A stretch of 64,000 nt of DNA from NCBI RefSeq assembly GCF_007741475.1, contig NZ_CP036261.1:7069798-7133797 (forward strand). The letters run 5' to 3'. Below are positions 1-9,496 of the stretch, piece by piece. The notes beneath the pieces were generated by a model, which did not search any database, was not told where the DNA came from, and worked only from the letters and a program-made list of their open reading frames with translations. The position numbers and the translations under genes were made by a program. How positions within the stretch are numbered: the first letter of the stretch is position 1; each line of letters opens with the position of its first letter. This DNA comes from Rosistilla ulvae (lineage in GTDB: Bacteria > Planctomycetota > Planctomycetia > Pirellulales > Pirellulaceae).

Positions 1-649
1 CGTCGATCAGATGTCGCGCTCCCGGATCGATCCGCCGATGCGAAAAGACACTGGGGCGGGAGTAGACCTTCAGCAACCGGCCGCGATCGCGGATCGCAAA
101 CTCACAGCCATAGTTCTTCTGCTTCTTCAGTTCCGCCGTCTTCACGCAACCGTACACGATCGAATCGCTGCCGGAGATGGTCGTCGGCTTCACGCCCAGC
201 TTGAGAATCTGCTCATGCACCCATTTATCGGTCGGGTTGTCGACAGCGACCCACAACTGGCCACCGATCTTCAACGCATTGAAGAAGGATTGCAACTGGT
301 CGCGAACCAGTTCGGTCTCACCGCGGCGGCCCAGCGGCAGGACCGCCAGATCGTACTGATGTTCGGGAGGATCGGGTTCGCAGACGATGTTCAGCGACGC
401 CGGAGGCTCGGGATGGTGAGCCCGCGCATGGTTCGCTTGATACAGATCGATGTACCAACAATCGACGCGGTTGTATTGGTTCGACGCAGCCAACACGGCG
501 GCTAATTGAGCGCGACCCAACGACGTGGTCAACACATCGCCTGCCGCGGGCAGCAGATTGCCTTCGCTGAACTGTTGGATCAGAAACTGTTCCGCTGGCC
601 GAGCGGGCAAAGCGTGAGGAGATGATTCGGGAAGCGGGCTGTCAGGCAT
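1..649 (-). CDS. RsmC/RlmG-like class I methyltransferase, N-terminal part (runs off left edge)
   Basis: An uninterrupted reading frame of 216 codons runs from an ATG at 647-649 to the left edge without a stop, so the gene is cut by the window. The N-terminal half looks like the non-catalytic domain of 16S rRNA (guanine-N2) methyltransferases of the RsmC type: a run 'YDLAVLPLGRRGETELVRDQ', then 'LKIGGQLWVAVDN', and finally 'SRPSVFSHRRIDPGARHLID'. The last stretch matches the family's 'PGVFS..-D.G...L' lead-in to the SAM-binding domain, which lies outside the window together with the expected NPP(F/Y) motif. It starts about 20 bases after the stop of the HIT gene and is probably cotranscribed with it. 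The family is inferred from the pattern; substrate specificity cannot be judged from this half. Confidence 0.7.
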   Translation of the reverse strand, partial: MPDSPLPESSPHALPARPAEQFLIQQFSEGNLLPAAGDVLTTSLGRAQLAAVLAASNQYNRVDCWYIDLYQANHARAHHPEPPASLNIVCEPDPPEHQYDLAVLPLGRRGETELVRDQLQSFFNALKIGGQLWVAVDNPTDKWVHEQILKLGVKPTTISGSDSIVYGCVKTAELKKQKNYGCEFAIRDRGRLLKVYSRPSVFSHRRIDPGARHLID

Positions 650-669
650 TGGGTTCCGTGAGGGTTGGG

Positions 670-1011
670 TTACGCCGGGGACCAGGTGAGTTGCCGGCCG
701 CCGAGCACGTGGAAGTGCAGATGCAGCACCTCCTGACCTCCCTCGGGGCCGCTGTTGGTGATCACACGATAACCTTTCTCCAGCCCCAATTGCTCGGCGA
801 CTTGGCGGATCACGCCAAACAAGTGCCCGATCAACGCGTGATCTTCCGGCTCCAGATCGGCAACGCTGCGGATCACCTTCTTCGGGATCACCAGCACGTG
901 AACCGGAGCTTTGGGAGCGATATCGTGAAACGCCAGACAGAGATCATCTTCAAAGACGATCTTGGCGGGGATTTCCTTGCGGATGATCTTGGAGAAGATG
1001 GTTTCAGTCAT
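670..1011 (-). CDS. HIT family (HINT/PKCI-like) nucleotide hydrolase
   Basis: This 113-residue protein is the usual length for bacterial HINT proteins. It carries the histidine triad near the C-terminus ('[15 protein letters not shown]'), which binds and hydrolyses phosphoramidates such as adenosine 5'-monophosphoramidate. The N-terminal '[20 protein letters not shown]' and central '[11 protein letters not shown]' are typical of the family. It is cytosolic, with no signal peptide. The RsmC-like methyltransferase gene follows about 20 bases downstream on the same strand. The family assignment is firm; the physiological substrate is unknown, as for most bacterial HINT proteins. Confidence 0.93.
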   Translation of the reverse strand: MTETIFSKIIRKEIPAKIVFEDDLCLAFHDIAPKAPVHVLVIPKKVIRSVADLEPEDHALIGHLFGVIRQVAEQLGLEKGYRVITNSGPEGGQEVLHLHFHVLGGRQLTWSPA

Positions 1012-1223
1012 CGGATGATTTGGTAAGCGATGGGACTCGGCGGCTCAGAAAAATACCAAGCCGGCGTGAAACAGCAGCCAGCAGACGGAGCGGTCTCCGG
1101 CAACATCATTCTACCCAGCCCACCGCGATCCGTCACCGCGTCGTTCTTCGACCGAGACTTGATCGACTTGAACTACCAACCGCCACGCGGTAGCGGCTGA
1201 TTTGCGTGGACTTGGCCAGGAAA

Positions 1224-2363
1224 TCATTCCTCGGCGGCGGGAACGACGAGGTGCGTCTGCGTCGCTTCAGCAGGTTTCAGATGCGCGTCCATCCATCCGT
1301 AGATCAATTGCCGCGATTCGTGAGCCACCGAATGCTTGCGGCCGTGAACGTAGAAGCCGAGGTTCTCAGGCACCCCATTGAGTTCGTAGACATCCATGAT
1401 TTTCATCAGCATCAACAGTCGCTGTTTCTGCGTTGGAATATGGCCGTCGTTCAAACCGGAGACGTCCAGAAAAGCCCGCGGAGCGATCAAGGCGATGATC
1501 TCGTGGAAGTCGATCGGCGGCAGTTCACCTTTCAGCAGCCCCTCGCGAATCGGCTTGAAATAGATGTACCAACGGTTGCGTCCCCAGCCTTCGACGTTGG
1601 GATTGTGCCGAAAGAAAGACGCTCCACAATTGCACGCGGAGGCTTGAATGCGATCGTCATAAGCAGCCAGGAAAAAGGTGCCGTGGCCTCCCAACGAATG
1701 CCCAAGCGCTCCGATCCGCTGGGGATCGACCTGCGGTAGACTCTGCAAAACGTCGATGGCGATCGAGTGCTCGTAGGTGAATTTTCCGACCGCCGTCCAC
1801 TGGGGATGCTTCTCGTAAAAAGCGGCGGTGTCGTAAGGGCCCGCGGCCGGCGTCCGCTCGCCCGAGACGAAGTGCTCCGGCGCGATCACGACATAACCGC
1901 GACGGCACAGATGATCGAGATAGGCTTTGTCAGGGTTGTCGATCAGCCCCGCCGCCCGCTTGCTGCCGTGCTGGTACGTACCATGCAGCGCCACGATCGC
2001 GGGAGCCTTTCCGTCGAGCTCCAGCGGCGTTCCCAGATAAGCGTGGGCGCGTTCGTCCGCTTCGACGGCATAACTGATCCACTGACGGCGATACAAACCG
2101 TCGACGACCACATCTTCGTGAACGATCAAATCCAGCGGCGGCTTTTCCGGTTTGTGCTGGTCGCCCAACAGATCCAGATACCGCCGCTTCAGAACCTCGC
2201 GACGCGCGATCCAGTCCTCTTTCGTCGCGATCCCCTCGGTCAGATCGTCCCAAGACGAACGGATCTCGGGAACCTCCATCAGCTCGGGCTGCACCCGATT
2301 CTGAGCGACAGCAAACGCTGGGACCAACAGGATCGCCAGCAACATCGGAACGGATTTCATCAT
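1224..2363 (-). CDS. exported alpha/beta hydrolase (dienelactone hydrolase / acetyl-xylan-esterase-like)
   Basis: The 379-residue protein starts at tandem ATG codons (2361-2363 and 2358-2360) and has a signal peptide ('MLLAILLVPAFAVAQ'). The alpha/beta hydrolase fold is shown by 'APAIVALHGTYQHG', the nucleophile elbow 'GALGHSLGGHG' (Ser in GHSLG), an acid loop 'LNDGHIP' and a C-terminal 'GRKHSVAHE' that supplies the catalytic His. An esterase or deacylase acting on carbohydrate esters in the periplasm is the most likely role, since it sits 17 bases downstream of a GH63-type glycosidase gene and ends that operon. The frame stays open upstream to 3053, but that stretch lies inside the glycosidase gene, so the longer start is rejected. 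Family firm, substrate inferred. Confidence 0.85.
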   Translation of the reverse strand: MMKSVPMLLAILLVPAFAVAQNRVQPELMEVPEIRSSWDDLTEGIATKEDWIARREVLKRRYLDLLGDQHKPEKPPLDLIVHEDVVVDGLYRRQWISYAVEADERAHAYLGTPLELDGKAPAIVALHGTYQHGSKRAAGLIDNPDKAYLDHLCRRGYVVIAPEHFVSGERTPAAGPYDTAAFYEKHPQWTAVGKFTYEHSIAIDVLQSLPQVDPQRIGALGHSLGGHGTFFLAAYDDRIQASACNCGASFFRHNPNVEGWGRNRWYIYFKPIREGLLKGELPPIDFHEIIALIAPRAFLDVSGLNDGHIPTQKQRLLMLMKIMDVYELNGVPENLGFYVHGRKHSVAHESRQLIYGWMDAHLKPAEATQTHLVVPAAEE

Positions 2364-2380
2364 CGGATTGCCTTTTGTTT

Positions 2381-5074
2381 TTAGGAGCGTTTCGACGTCG
2401 ATTGGGCTTGATGATCCAACATCGTCGCGACCAACGAGGTCCATCCGGTTTGATGACTCGCCCCCAGACCGCGACCGTTGTCGCCATGAAAGTACTCGTA
2501 GAACAAGACCAGATCGTTCCATGCGGGATCCTCGGCATATCGCGCTTCGCCGCCGTGGATCGGGCGATTCCCCTCGTCGTCGGCTTTGAACAGCGTCGTC
2601 AACCGTCGCTCCAACTCTTCGGCGATCTCCAACAGCGTCATCAGTTGCCCCGAACCGGTCGGGCATTCCAGTTGAACGGTATCGCCGCAGAACTGGTAAT
2701 AGGTCCGCAGCGATTCGATGATCAAGAAGTTCAACGGCATCCAGACCGGCCCGCGCCAGTTGCTGTTGCCACCAAACATCCACGAATCGCTCTCGCCAGG
2801 AACGTATTGCACCTCGTTGCGGACGCCGTGCAATTCGAACACAAACGGATCTTCGCGGTGAGCCGCCGAGAGCGAACGGATTCCGTACGGCGACAGGAAC
2901 TCCGATTCGTCCAACATGATCGACAGCAACCGCCGCAAGCGAGCCTCCGACGGAATCGCCAGCAATCGATGGCAGGGCTGTTGGCTGTTGGGATCCTTCC
3001 GTTCCGCATACGTCATCCGATCGCGGAGATCCGGCTTGGAATCCAAGAACCACTTCATCCGCTTGTTAAATCCGGGCAGGCGGTTGATCACTGCTTCATC
3101 CAAAATCACCGGGGTCAACAGCGGAATCAGCCCCACGATCGAACGGATCCGCATCGGCGTGCCGTGATCTTTGATGTAAAGATGGTCGTAATAGAAGCCG
3201 TCCTGATCGTCCCACAGACCGTCGCCATCCATCGAGTTCATCGCTTCAGCGATCGCCACGTAATGCTCCAGGAACTTGCTGGCCATGTCGCCGTAAGCCG
3301 GGTTATTGTCGGCTAGTTCCAACGCCATACGCAGCATCGTGCCGCAATAAAACGCCATCCACCCGGTCCCGTCCGCCTGCTCCATGTAGCCGCCATCGGG
3401 CAATGGTTTGCTGCGGTCGAAGACTCCGATGTTATCCAACCCCAAGAAGCCGCCGGAGAAGACGTTCCGCCCGCGAGGGTCTTTGCGATTGACCCACCAG
3501 GTGAAATTCAACAGCAGCTTTTGAAAGGTCCGCGCTAAAAACAGCCGATCGCGATTGCCGGGTTCTCCAGTCGACTCATAGACACTCCAACAAGCCCAAG
3601 CGTGGACCGGCGGATTGACGTCGGAGAAGGTCCATTCGTACGCGGGAATCTGGCCGTTGGGGTGCATGTACCATTCCCGCAAGAACAGGATCAGCTGCTC
3701 TTTGGCGAAATGCGGATCCAACCGCGCCATCGGGATCATGTGGAATGCACTGTCCCAAGCCGCGAACCACGGATACTCCCACTTGTCGGGCATGCTCAAC
3801 ACGTCGCGGTTGAACAGATGCCGCCAGTCTTTGTTGCGAATGTTCTGACGCGACGCGGGAGCAGGCGGTCCGTTGGGATCGCCGTTGAGCCAGGTGTCGA
3901 CGACAAAGTGATAGAACTGCTTCGTCCACAGCAGCCCGGCGTACGCCTGCCGCGAGATGTTCCGCTCTTCGGGGCTCAGCGATTTTGCGATCACGTTGTC
4001 GTAATAGCTGTCCGCCTCCGACGCCCGTTCTTCAAAGCTGGCGTCAAACGCCTCGCCAAACCAATCGCCGCTAGGAATGTCCTGGTTGCCCGCCAGCCGA
4101 AACTGCAACTGAACCTGTTCGCCCGGCTTCATCCGCAGCAGATAATAGGGAGCCGCTTTGGTGCCATGCTGCTTGGGATTAACCGCTTTGGTATCCCCTT
4201 CGATCACGTATTGGTGAAACGCATCCTTATAGTATTCGCTCTCGCAGGGCAGGTCGGGGTGCCGGTGAGCATTGGTTTCGTTGTCAGTAAACAGCCATGT
4301 TGGTTCCTCGCCTTGAGGCCCCGTGTCGGCGGCAAACTGGAACGCACCAAGCGTCTCGTGTCGCGAGACGATCCGCCCGTCATCGTTCAACGATAGATGA
4401 GGCCGCGCGGTGCAGCCTTCGTGAGTGCAATGCCAGGTCCACGTGTTGCGGAACCACAACTGAGGCACGACGTGCAAGACGGCGGCGTCGGGTCCGCGAT
4501 TGGTGATCAGCACGCGGATCAGCATGTCGTCTGGAGCCCGCTTGGCGTAACGGACATCGACATCGAAGTAGCGGTCTTCGTCGAAGACTCCCGTGTCGGT
4601 CAGTTCGTATTCCAGCTCGTTGCGGCTGCGACTTTGATTGACCGCCGCCAGGTCTTCGTATGGGTAGCGAGCCTGCGGATATTTGTACAAGCCTCGCATG
4701 TACGAATGGGTCGGCGTGCTGTCCAGGTAATAATAACATTCCTTGACATCTTCGCCGTGGTTCCCCTCGGGGCCGGTCAGCCCAAACAGCCGCTCCTTGA
4801 GAATCGGATCCCGGCCGTTCCATAACCCCAGAGCAAAGCAGAGTCGTCCCTGGCGATCGGTGATCCCCATCAAGCCGTCTTCGCCCCAGCGATAGGCGCG
4901 GCTGCGAGCGTGGTCGTGCGGAAAGTATTGCCAGCTATCGCCGCTTTCCGAATAGTCCTCGCGAACCGTCCCCCACTGACGCTCCGAAAGATAAGGCCCC
5001 CAACGCTGCCAGTTTCCCGTCCGCTCGTTGCTGGCTAACAAACGCTGTTGTTCGGCCGTGATCGACTTGTTCAT
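2381..5074 (-). CDS. GH63-type glycoside hydrolase (MGH1-like glucosidase)
   Basis: This 897-residue protein begins at the ATG 5072-5074, which overlaps the stop of the upstream gene by 4 bases (ATGA). The N-terminal region is beta-rich ('NWQRWGPYLSERQWGTVRED'). The C-terminal two-thirds is an (alpha/alpha)6 barrel of the GH63/MGH1 type with 'WEYPWFAAWDSAFHM' (the Asp of WDS is the likely general acid), 'YEWTFSDVNPPVHAW', 'DGLWDDQDGFYYDH' and 'GGNSNWRGPVWMPLN'. Such enzymes remove alpha-linked glucose or mannosyl groups from glycosides, for example glucosylglycerate-type solutes or oligosaccharides. No signal peptide is seen, so a cytosolic site is likely. Coupled upstream to the heparinase-like gene and followed by an esterase. 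The class is well supported; the substrate is not readable. Confidence 0.85.
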   Translation of the reverse strand: MNKSITAEQQRLLASNERTGNWQRWGPYLSERQWGTVREDYSESGDSWQYFPHDHARSRAYRWGEDGLMGITDRQGRLCFALGLWNGRDPILKERLFGLTGPEGNHGEDVKECYYYLDSTPTHSYMRGLYKYPQARYPYEDLAAVNQSRSRNELEYELTDTGVFDEDRYFDVDVRYAKRAPDDMLIRVLITNRGPDAAVLHVVPQLWFRNTWTWHCTHEGCTARPHLSLNDDGRIVSRHETLGAFQFAADTGPQGEEPTWLFTDNETNAHRHPDLPCESEYYKDAFHQYVIEGDTKAVNPKQHGTKAAPYYLLRMKPGEQVQLQFRLAGNQDIPSGDWFGEAFDASFEERASEADSYYDNVIAKSLSPEERNISRQAYAGLLWTKQFYHFVVDTWLNGDPNGPPAPASRQNIRNKDWRHLFNRDVLSMPDKWEYPWFAAWDSAFHMIPMARLDPHFAKEQLILFLREWYMHPNGQIPAYEWTFSDVNPPVHAWACWSVYESTGEPGNRDRLFLARTFQKLLLNFTWWVNRKDPRGRNVFSGGFLGLDNIGVFDRSKPLPDGGYMEQADGTGWMAFYCGTMLRMALELADNNPAYGDMASKFLEHYVAIAEAMNSMDGDGLWDDQDGFYYDHLYIKDHGTPMRIRSIVGLIPLLTPVILDEAVINRLPGFNKRMKWFLDSKPDLRDRMTYAERKDPNSQQPCHRLLAIPSEARLRRLLSIMLDESEFLSPYGIRSLSAAHREDPFVFELHGVRNEVQYVPGESDSWMFGGNSNWRGPVWMPLNFLIIESLRTYYQFCGDTVQLECPTGSGQLMTLLEIAEELERRLTTLFKADDEGNRPIHGGEARYAEDPAWNDLVLFYEYFHGDNGRGLGASHQTGWTSLVATMLDHQAQSTSKRS

Positions 5075-6876
5075 GCATTCCCATCCTGTGAATCCGACGC
5101 ATTTTCGACGGTGACTAAATCTTCCAACGATCCATCGCTTGGATCGAACCGGCCGCAATAGAAATCGGCAGCCAAATGTTTTCCGCAGAAGGTGTAAGCC
5201 TTGTGCTCGCTGAGCGACCGGAACACGATCCATTGCTCCGATCCAAATTGAACACGCGACGCGACCGCTTCGTTCGCCTTGGCGATCACCAACCGCGACG
5301 CCACCGTCAGATTCCGCCACGTCCGCGGGCGATCAAATCGACGGCGTTCTAGATCGATCCACACCGGAACATACAGCCGCCTCTCGCCTCGGCCGCTGAC
5401 CGTCAAACGCCCCTCGACGACCTCCATCTTCCCCGGGCTGCGACCGACTCGCCATTCCGACAATCCGATCGGCAGGACCATCGCCCGCGGCTTGTTATCG
5501 TGCAGCACCACCTCGCGCGTTTCCTCGTCCGCCGCCGCTTGCATCGTCGCCGCCAGCGGGACGCTGGAACGGTAGAAGATCTCGCTGGCATCGGGAGACA
5601 ACACGGTATCGGCCAACAGCACCGCCCCATCCTCGCGGATGACCATCAATTGTCGCTGCAACGTCACGCCATGCGTCCAACACTGTTCCATCTCGATGTA
5701 GTGGACGTCGTCATCGCTGTGCCAACAGACCTCTTCCCAGTCGCCGCGAGGTTGGCAATCCTGGCCATCGATTTGAATCGTCGCTTCCCAAGCCCCTTCC
5801 AAAATCATCCGCTTGCCGGCGGACAGTTCGATCCGCGGCGCGGGCTGCGAATGAAAATCGGCGACGATCCATCCGTGATGTCGGAACCACGAAGGACGCA
5901 TCGAAACCAGGCCGGCCGAATCGCAATACATCCCACTCTCGGGCAGTTCGATTTCGGTCGTCAGCTTATTCTTCAAAGCCTTGTCGGCAGTGCGGCAAGC
6001 GAAATCGTAAGCCATCCGCAGCCCTGGATCCTTCAACAACCGCGTCGCCGTATCCAACAGATCGCTCGACAGCTTGGTCTCCATCGGCTGCAGACACAAC
6101 GAACCGTCCCAGCGGACCAAATGCGACTGCCAAGCCGCCATCTCGTTCAATTCGCCCAGCTGCTCGTTGGCCGGTTTGTGCTTAAATCCGACGCGGGCGA
6201 TCTGCATCGATCGCAGCGCCGACGCCAACGCTTTCGGCAACCGCTGGGCTCCGCCCGACAACAACTCCTGCAAGCGATCGTCTTCGCATTCCAAGTACTC
6301 GCAATAGACGTTCCAGCTCGACTCGGCTAAACGAACCGAGGTCTGAAAGTTCTTCAGCCCCCAAGCCAACACCAACCCCAGCTCAGCCGCCAGGATCACT
6401 CGCCGCGAACTTTCGAATGGCAGGTCGGTGAGTGCCGCTTGCCGAGCCGACTTTAAAACGCCCAACACCTCCCACCACTGCGCCTCGCCCAGCGTGTCGG
6501 CTAACAATGGCAGAACGTAGCCCCAGGTCAACAGATCCGATTCGGTTGGCGTGCTGCCGGAGAGTGCCGCCGCAGCGGCTGACCAATCAAAATCCGAAGG
6601 CTTCGCTTCGGCAGCCTCCTCTTTTGTGCGAGCCGCAGCGATCAGGGCAGCGGCGGCATCCGCCAATGCAGTGTCGACGTCGGCGTTGCCAGCGGAGGGC
6701 GGCAGGTCGGAAAACATCTCCCAAACCGGATCGGCCTTCAATTTGCGACGGCTGGTCTGCCGCCGGGTCAACTGGACGATCAATTCACCCCAAGCGTTTT
6801 CGCTGTCCATCAGATAGTCCTCACTCGCATCGATTGGGGGTGCTTCAGTTCGTTGTGTCAATGTTGTAGTCGCCAT
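5071..6876 (-). CDS. heparinase II/III-like hypothetical protein
   Basis: A protein of about 601 residues is predicted from the ATG at 6874-6876; an in-frame start at 6919-6921 would add 15 residues and cannot be excluded, since neither has a clear Shine-Dalgarno. The first half is Ala/Leu-rich helical, as expected of an alpha-toroid. The second half is beta-rich ('HHGWIVADFHSQPAPRIEL', 'RQLMVIREDGAVLLADTVLS') and resembles the C-terminal sheet domain of heparinase II/III-type lyases, though it is too divergent to name catalytic residues. No signal peptide is present. It is translationally coupled (ATGA) to the GH63-type glycosidase, so a role in the same glycan pathway is inferred. It is divergent from the YdjY gene at 7069, with both promoters expected in 6877-7068. 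Confidence 0.6.
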   Translation of the reverse strand: MATTTLTQRTEAPPIDASEDYLMDSENAWGELIVQLTRRQTSRRKLKADPVWEMFSDLPPSAGNADVDTALADAAAALIAAARTKEEAAEAKPSDFDWSAAAAALSGSTPTESDLLTWGYVLPLLADTLGEAQWWEVLGVLKSARQAALTDLPFESSRRVILAAELGLVLAWGLKNFQTSVRLAESSWNVYCEYLECEDDRLQELLSGGAQRLPKALASALRSMQIARVGFKHKPANEQLGELNEMAAWQSHLVRWDGSLCLQPMETKLSSDLLDTATRLLKDPGLRMAYDFACRTADKALKNKLTTEIELPESGMYCDSAGLVSMRPSWFRHHGWIVADFHSQPAPRIELSAGKRMILEGAWEATIQIDGQDCQPRGDWEEVCWHSDDDVHYIEMEQCWTHGVTLQRQLMVIREDGAVLLADTVLSPDASEIFYRSSVPLAATMQAAADEETREVVLHDNKPRAMVLPIGLSEWRVGRSPGKMEVVEGRLTVSGRGERRLYVPVWIDLERRRFDRPRTWRNLTVASRLVIAKANEAVASRVQFGSEQWIVFRSLSEHKAYTFCGKHLAADFYCGRFDPSDGSLEDLVTVENASDSQDGNA

Positions 6877-7068
6877 GGTGGATACGATGCTAAGATACTT
6901 GCTGCCGACCTGTGGGGCCAATTTGCCCTACGGCCGGGGACTGTCGATGCCTATTCTTTCTGATCCAACCTGCGATGCAATGCCTGTTGGGGCGAAGATC
7001 GTTGTTCGCTGCGATTCTTCATCGCCATCGACATTTGCATTTTGCCACCCACGCGAGAAGGATATCCG

Positions 7069-8082
7069 ATGCTTGCCAACCTAATTCAACTGCGACACGG
7101 CAACCAAAAGAGCGCTGCGCGGGTCCCTCGCTCGTTGGCCTGTTTGTTGTTGACGCTCGCGAGCATCGGATCCGCGACGGCTCAGCCAGCCGACACCAGC
7201 AAACCGATTGCCGACCTGCCAGCCAGCGAAGATCCCGACCGTCCGCAACGGCCGCCGACGCCTGAGGAGAGCGAGAGTCCAACGATCAAAGGAGTGATCG
7301 CCGCTTTCGACGCCCCTAAAGGTGCAACGCGGTTGTCTCCCGACGCCCGACTGTGGATCGACAAACCGAACCGCCGGGTGATCGTCGACGGATACGTCGC
7401 CGTTCGAGAGGGGTTGTTGGAGATGTTCGCCTGCCCGGCGGGGACCAAAGAACACGAATCGGCGGTCGCTGTGCTGGCTCGCAGTCAATATGTCCACGCG
7501 GCGTTGCTGGCCGTGGGAGCGACCCCCGGCCGGCCGGTTCAGTTCCAGCCCAAGTTCTCGCCCCCCACCGGCGATCGGATCGCGATCTGGGTGCTGTGGC
7601 GCGACAAGGAGGGCAAACGCCATCGAGCCAAGGCGCAAGAATGGATCTGCAAGACCGGAACCAAAGAGCAGCTGAACACCGATTTCGTCTTCGCGGGCAG
7701 CCAATGGTGGACCGATCCCCGCAGCGGACGCGACTTTTATTCAGCCGACGACGGCGATCTCGTTTGCGTTTCGAACTTCGCTTCGGCGACGCTGGACGTT
7801 CCGATCGAGAGCAGCAAAGACGCGGAGTACCTGGAATTCAGCGCGTGCACCGAAAACATACCACCGCGAGGAACGCCGATCCGGATGGTGATGATCCCCG
7901 TCTCACCGGCACTGAACGCAAAACCAGCGGACAAAGATAACGCGGCCGATGCGAAGCCGGCGGACAAACCGGCGGACAAACCGGCGGCCGATGCGAAACT
8001 CGATGCCGACTTGGACAGCCTGGGCCCCAAAGATTCGCCCGCCACCCAACCCACAACTCCCGACGCCGGGAGCGATTCTTAA
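7069..8082 (+). CDS. exported YdjY-domain protein
   Basis: The ATG at 7069 is preceded by a good Shine-Dalgarno (GAGAAGGA, 7054-7061), so the in-frame start at 7042 is rejected. The 337-residue product has a signal peptide ('LLLTLASIGSATAQ'), a Pro-rich linker, and a central YdjY-type domain ('LWIDKPNRRVIVDGYVAV', 'LEMFACPAGTKEHES', 'RAKAQEWI'). This family is common in Planctomycetes and has no assigned reaction. The C-terminal 60 residues are low-complexity with repeated A-D-K-P units. The stop overlaps the start of the next gene (TAATG), so the two are translationally coupled. Confidence 0.75.
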   Translation: MLANLIQLRHGNQKSAARVPRSLACLLLTLASIGSATAQPADTSKPIADLPASEDPDRPQRPPTPEESESPTIKGVIAAFDAPKGATRLSPDARLWIDKPNRRVIVDGYVAVREGLLEMFACPAGTKEHESAVAVLARSQYVHAALLAVGATPGRPVQFQPKFSPPTGDRIAIWVLWRDKEGKRHRAKAQEWICKTGTKEQLNTDFVFAGSQWWTDPRSGRDFYSADDGDLVCVSNFASATLDVPIESSKDAEYLEFSACTENIPPRGTPIRMVMIPVSPALNAKPADKDNAADAKPADKPADKPAADAKLDADLDSLGPKDSPATQPTTPDAGSDS

Positions 8083-8426
8083 TGGATGACCTCTCCTCCG
8101 AATCGGTGAATCTGCAACCCTGGCTGTTGCTCTCCGATGCCGGTCCGGCCTGCTGGCAGATGCAGGACGATCGGATCGCGCTGGCGATGTTCACCGACCA
8201 AGCCAAAGCTCAACAATACGCAACCAATGCTCAACTGCAGAACTCACAATGCCTGCAACCGAGCCCAATCGACCTGGTTCGCACGATGGCGATGTGTGTC
8301 GAAGGAGCGATCGAAGTCGCTGTCTTGGATCCCGACCAGAACTCCGCTCGCCGCGTCTTTGATCTCCCCGTAATTCTCAAGAAGGTTCGCGACGATCTCC
8401 GCGCAGGCAAACCACTGACGTGGTGA
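8082..8426 (+). CDS. small hypothetical protein coupled to the YdjY protein
   Basis: This 114-residue soluble protein starts within the stop codon of the preceding gene (TAATG), which is strong evidence that it is translated. It has no signal peptide or membrane segment. 'MFTDQAKAQQYA' followed by 'DLPVILKKVRDDLRAGKPLTW' is loosely reminiscent of SseB-like or DUF-type small proteins, but I do not recognise the family. The codon pattern fits its neighbours. The function is unknown; context only links it to the exported YdjY-domain protein. Confidence 0.7.
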   Translation: MDDLSSESVNLQPWLLLSDAGPACWQMQDDRIALAMFTDQAKAQQYATNAQLQNSQCLQPSPIDLVRTMAMCVEGAIEVAVLDPDQNSARRVFDLPVILKKVRDDLRAGKPLTW

Positions 8427-8508
8427 ACGAACTACTTTTATAAATATGAGCTGCTGCTGGGGCGGCAGACGGTTAAAACAACAACAGAACTTACACAGAG
8501 GCAGGACG

Positions 8509-9366
8509 ATGTTCGAACGATTAAGTAATGGGTATGCATTGGCCAAACAAAGCCTGGGCGTACTGCAACGCGATAAGCAACTGATCATCTTCCCGCTGCT
8601 CAGCGGAATCAGCTGCACCCTGGTGATGATCTCTTTCGCCATCCCCTTGGTGATGACCGGCGCGGTGGAAAACGCCATCGAACAGGGACAGGAAGCGGGC
8701 GACCCGATGCAGAACCCGCTCTACCTGGCGGTTCTGTTTGCCTTCTACTTCGTCAACTACTTCGTGATCGTCTTCTTCAACTCCGCCTTGATCGCATGCG
8801 CGGTAAAAAGCTTCTACGGCGAGCGACCGACGCTATCGGACGGCATCTCCGCCGCGATGTCTCGACTGCCCCAGATCGCCGGTTGGGCATTGCTTAGCGC
8901 CACCGTCGGCGTGATCTTGCGAGTGATCGAGAGTCGCAGCGAGAAGGTCGGCGCGATCGTTTCAGGATTGTTGGGGATGGCCTGGGCGGCGGCCAGCTTC
9001 TTTGTCGTCCCGGTACTGGTGATCGAAAAAGCCGGCCCGTTCGAAGCCCTCAAGCGATCGGCAACGATCCTGAAAAGCACCTGGGGCGAATCGCTGGGTG
9101 CCAAGGGAGGAATCGGATTTTTCGGCTTCCTCGCCTCGCTCCCTTGCATCGCCTTGATCGTTGGCGGCGGCTTCCTGACAGCTTCGATCGGAGCAGCAGG
9201 AATCGCTGTGATCGTCTTGGGAGTAATCGGCCTGTTGCTGGTTTCGCTGATCTCCAGCGCGATGTCGGCGATCGTGCAAGCCGCTATCTATATGTACGGC
9301 TCCAGCGGCGACGCCCCCGGCGGCTTCGAAGCCAACAACCTCCGCGGCGTCTTCGCAAAAGCCTAA
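8509..9366 (+). CDS. DUF6159-like integral membrane protein
   Basis: The 285-residue protein is taken from the ATG at 8509, with a weak GAGGCAGGA upstream. An in-frame start at 8446 adds 21 residues of unlikely composition. The opening 'MFERLSNGYALAKQSLGVL' followed by 'DKQLIIFPLLSGI' is characteristic of the DUF6159 family of polytopic membrane proteins. Hydrophobic stretches at about residues 28-50, 72-98, 120-140, 150-180, 200-225 and 230-260 suggest six membrane segments. The role is unknown; proteins of this type often accompany stress or envelope genes. A stem-loop repeat at 9396-9496 follows the stop and may end the transcript. Confidence 0.75.
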   Translation: MFERLSNGYALAKQSLGVLQRDKQLIIFPLLSGISCTLVMISFAIPLVMTGAVENAIEQGQEAGDPMQNPLYLAVLFAFYFVNYFVIVFFNSALIACAVKSFYGERPTLSDGISAAMSRLPQIAGWALLSATVGVILRVIESRSEKVGAIVSGLLGMAWAAASFFVVPVLVIEKAGPFEALKRSATILKSTWGESLGAKGGIGFFGFLASLPCIALIVGGGFLTASIGAAGIAVIVLGVIGLLLVSLISSAMSAIVQAAIYMYGSSGDAPGGFEANNLRGVFAKA

Positions 9367-9395
9367 GCCCTTCGCACCCAACGCGTTACGCCCAA

Positions 9396-9496
9396 TCGTT
9401 TAACCGCGTGCCCAACGGGCCGCGCGTCCAAATCGGCAAGCGCACTCGGCCTCGTAGTGGACGCGTGCGTGGGGCGTTGCCGCCGCCGTTAAACGA
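9396..9496. repeat. dispersed inverted-repeat element, copy 1
   Basis: The element begins TCGTTTAACCGCGTGCCC, continues through AACGGGCCGCGCG, and ends with the inverse GTTAAACGA. It folds as a hairpin of about 100 bases with a GC-rich interior. A second copy with the same 18-base opening lies at 12301-12370. Both lie just downstream of plus-strand stop codons, so they may act as terminators or RNA-stabilising structures. The rest of 9367-9680 shows no gene. Confidence 0.7.

Noticed and set aside
2364-3053. Extension of the alpha/beta hydrolase frame by about 230 codons upstream
   Set aside because: It lies entirely inside the GH63-type glycosidase gene in another frame; the signal peptide begins at 2363.
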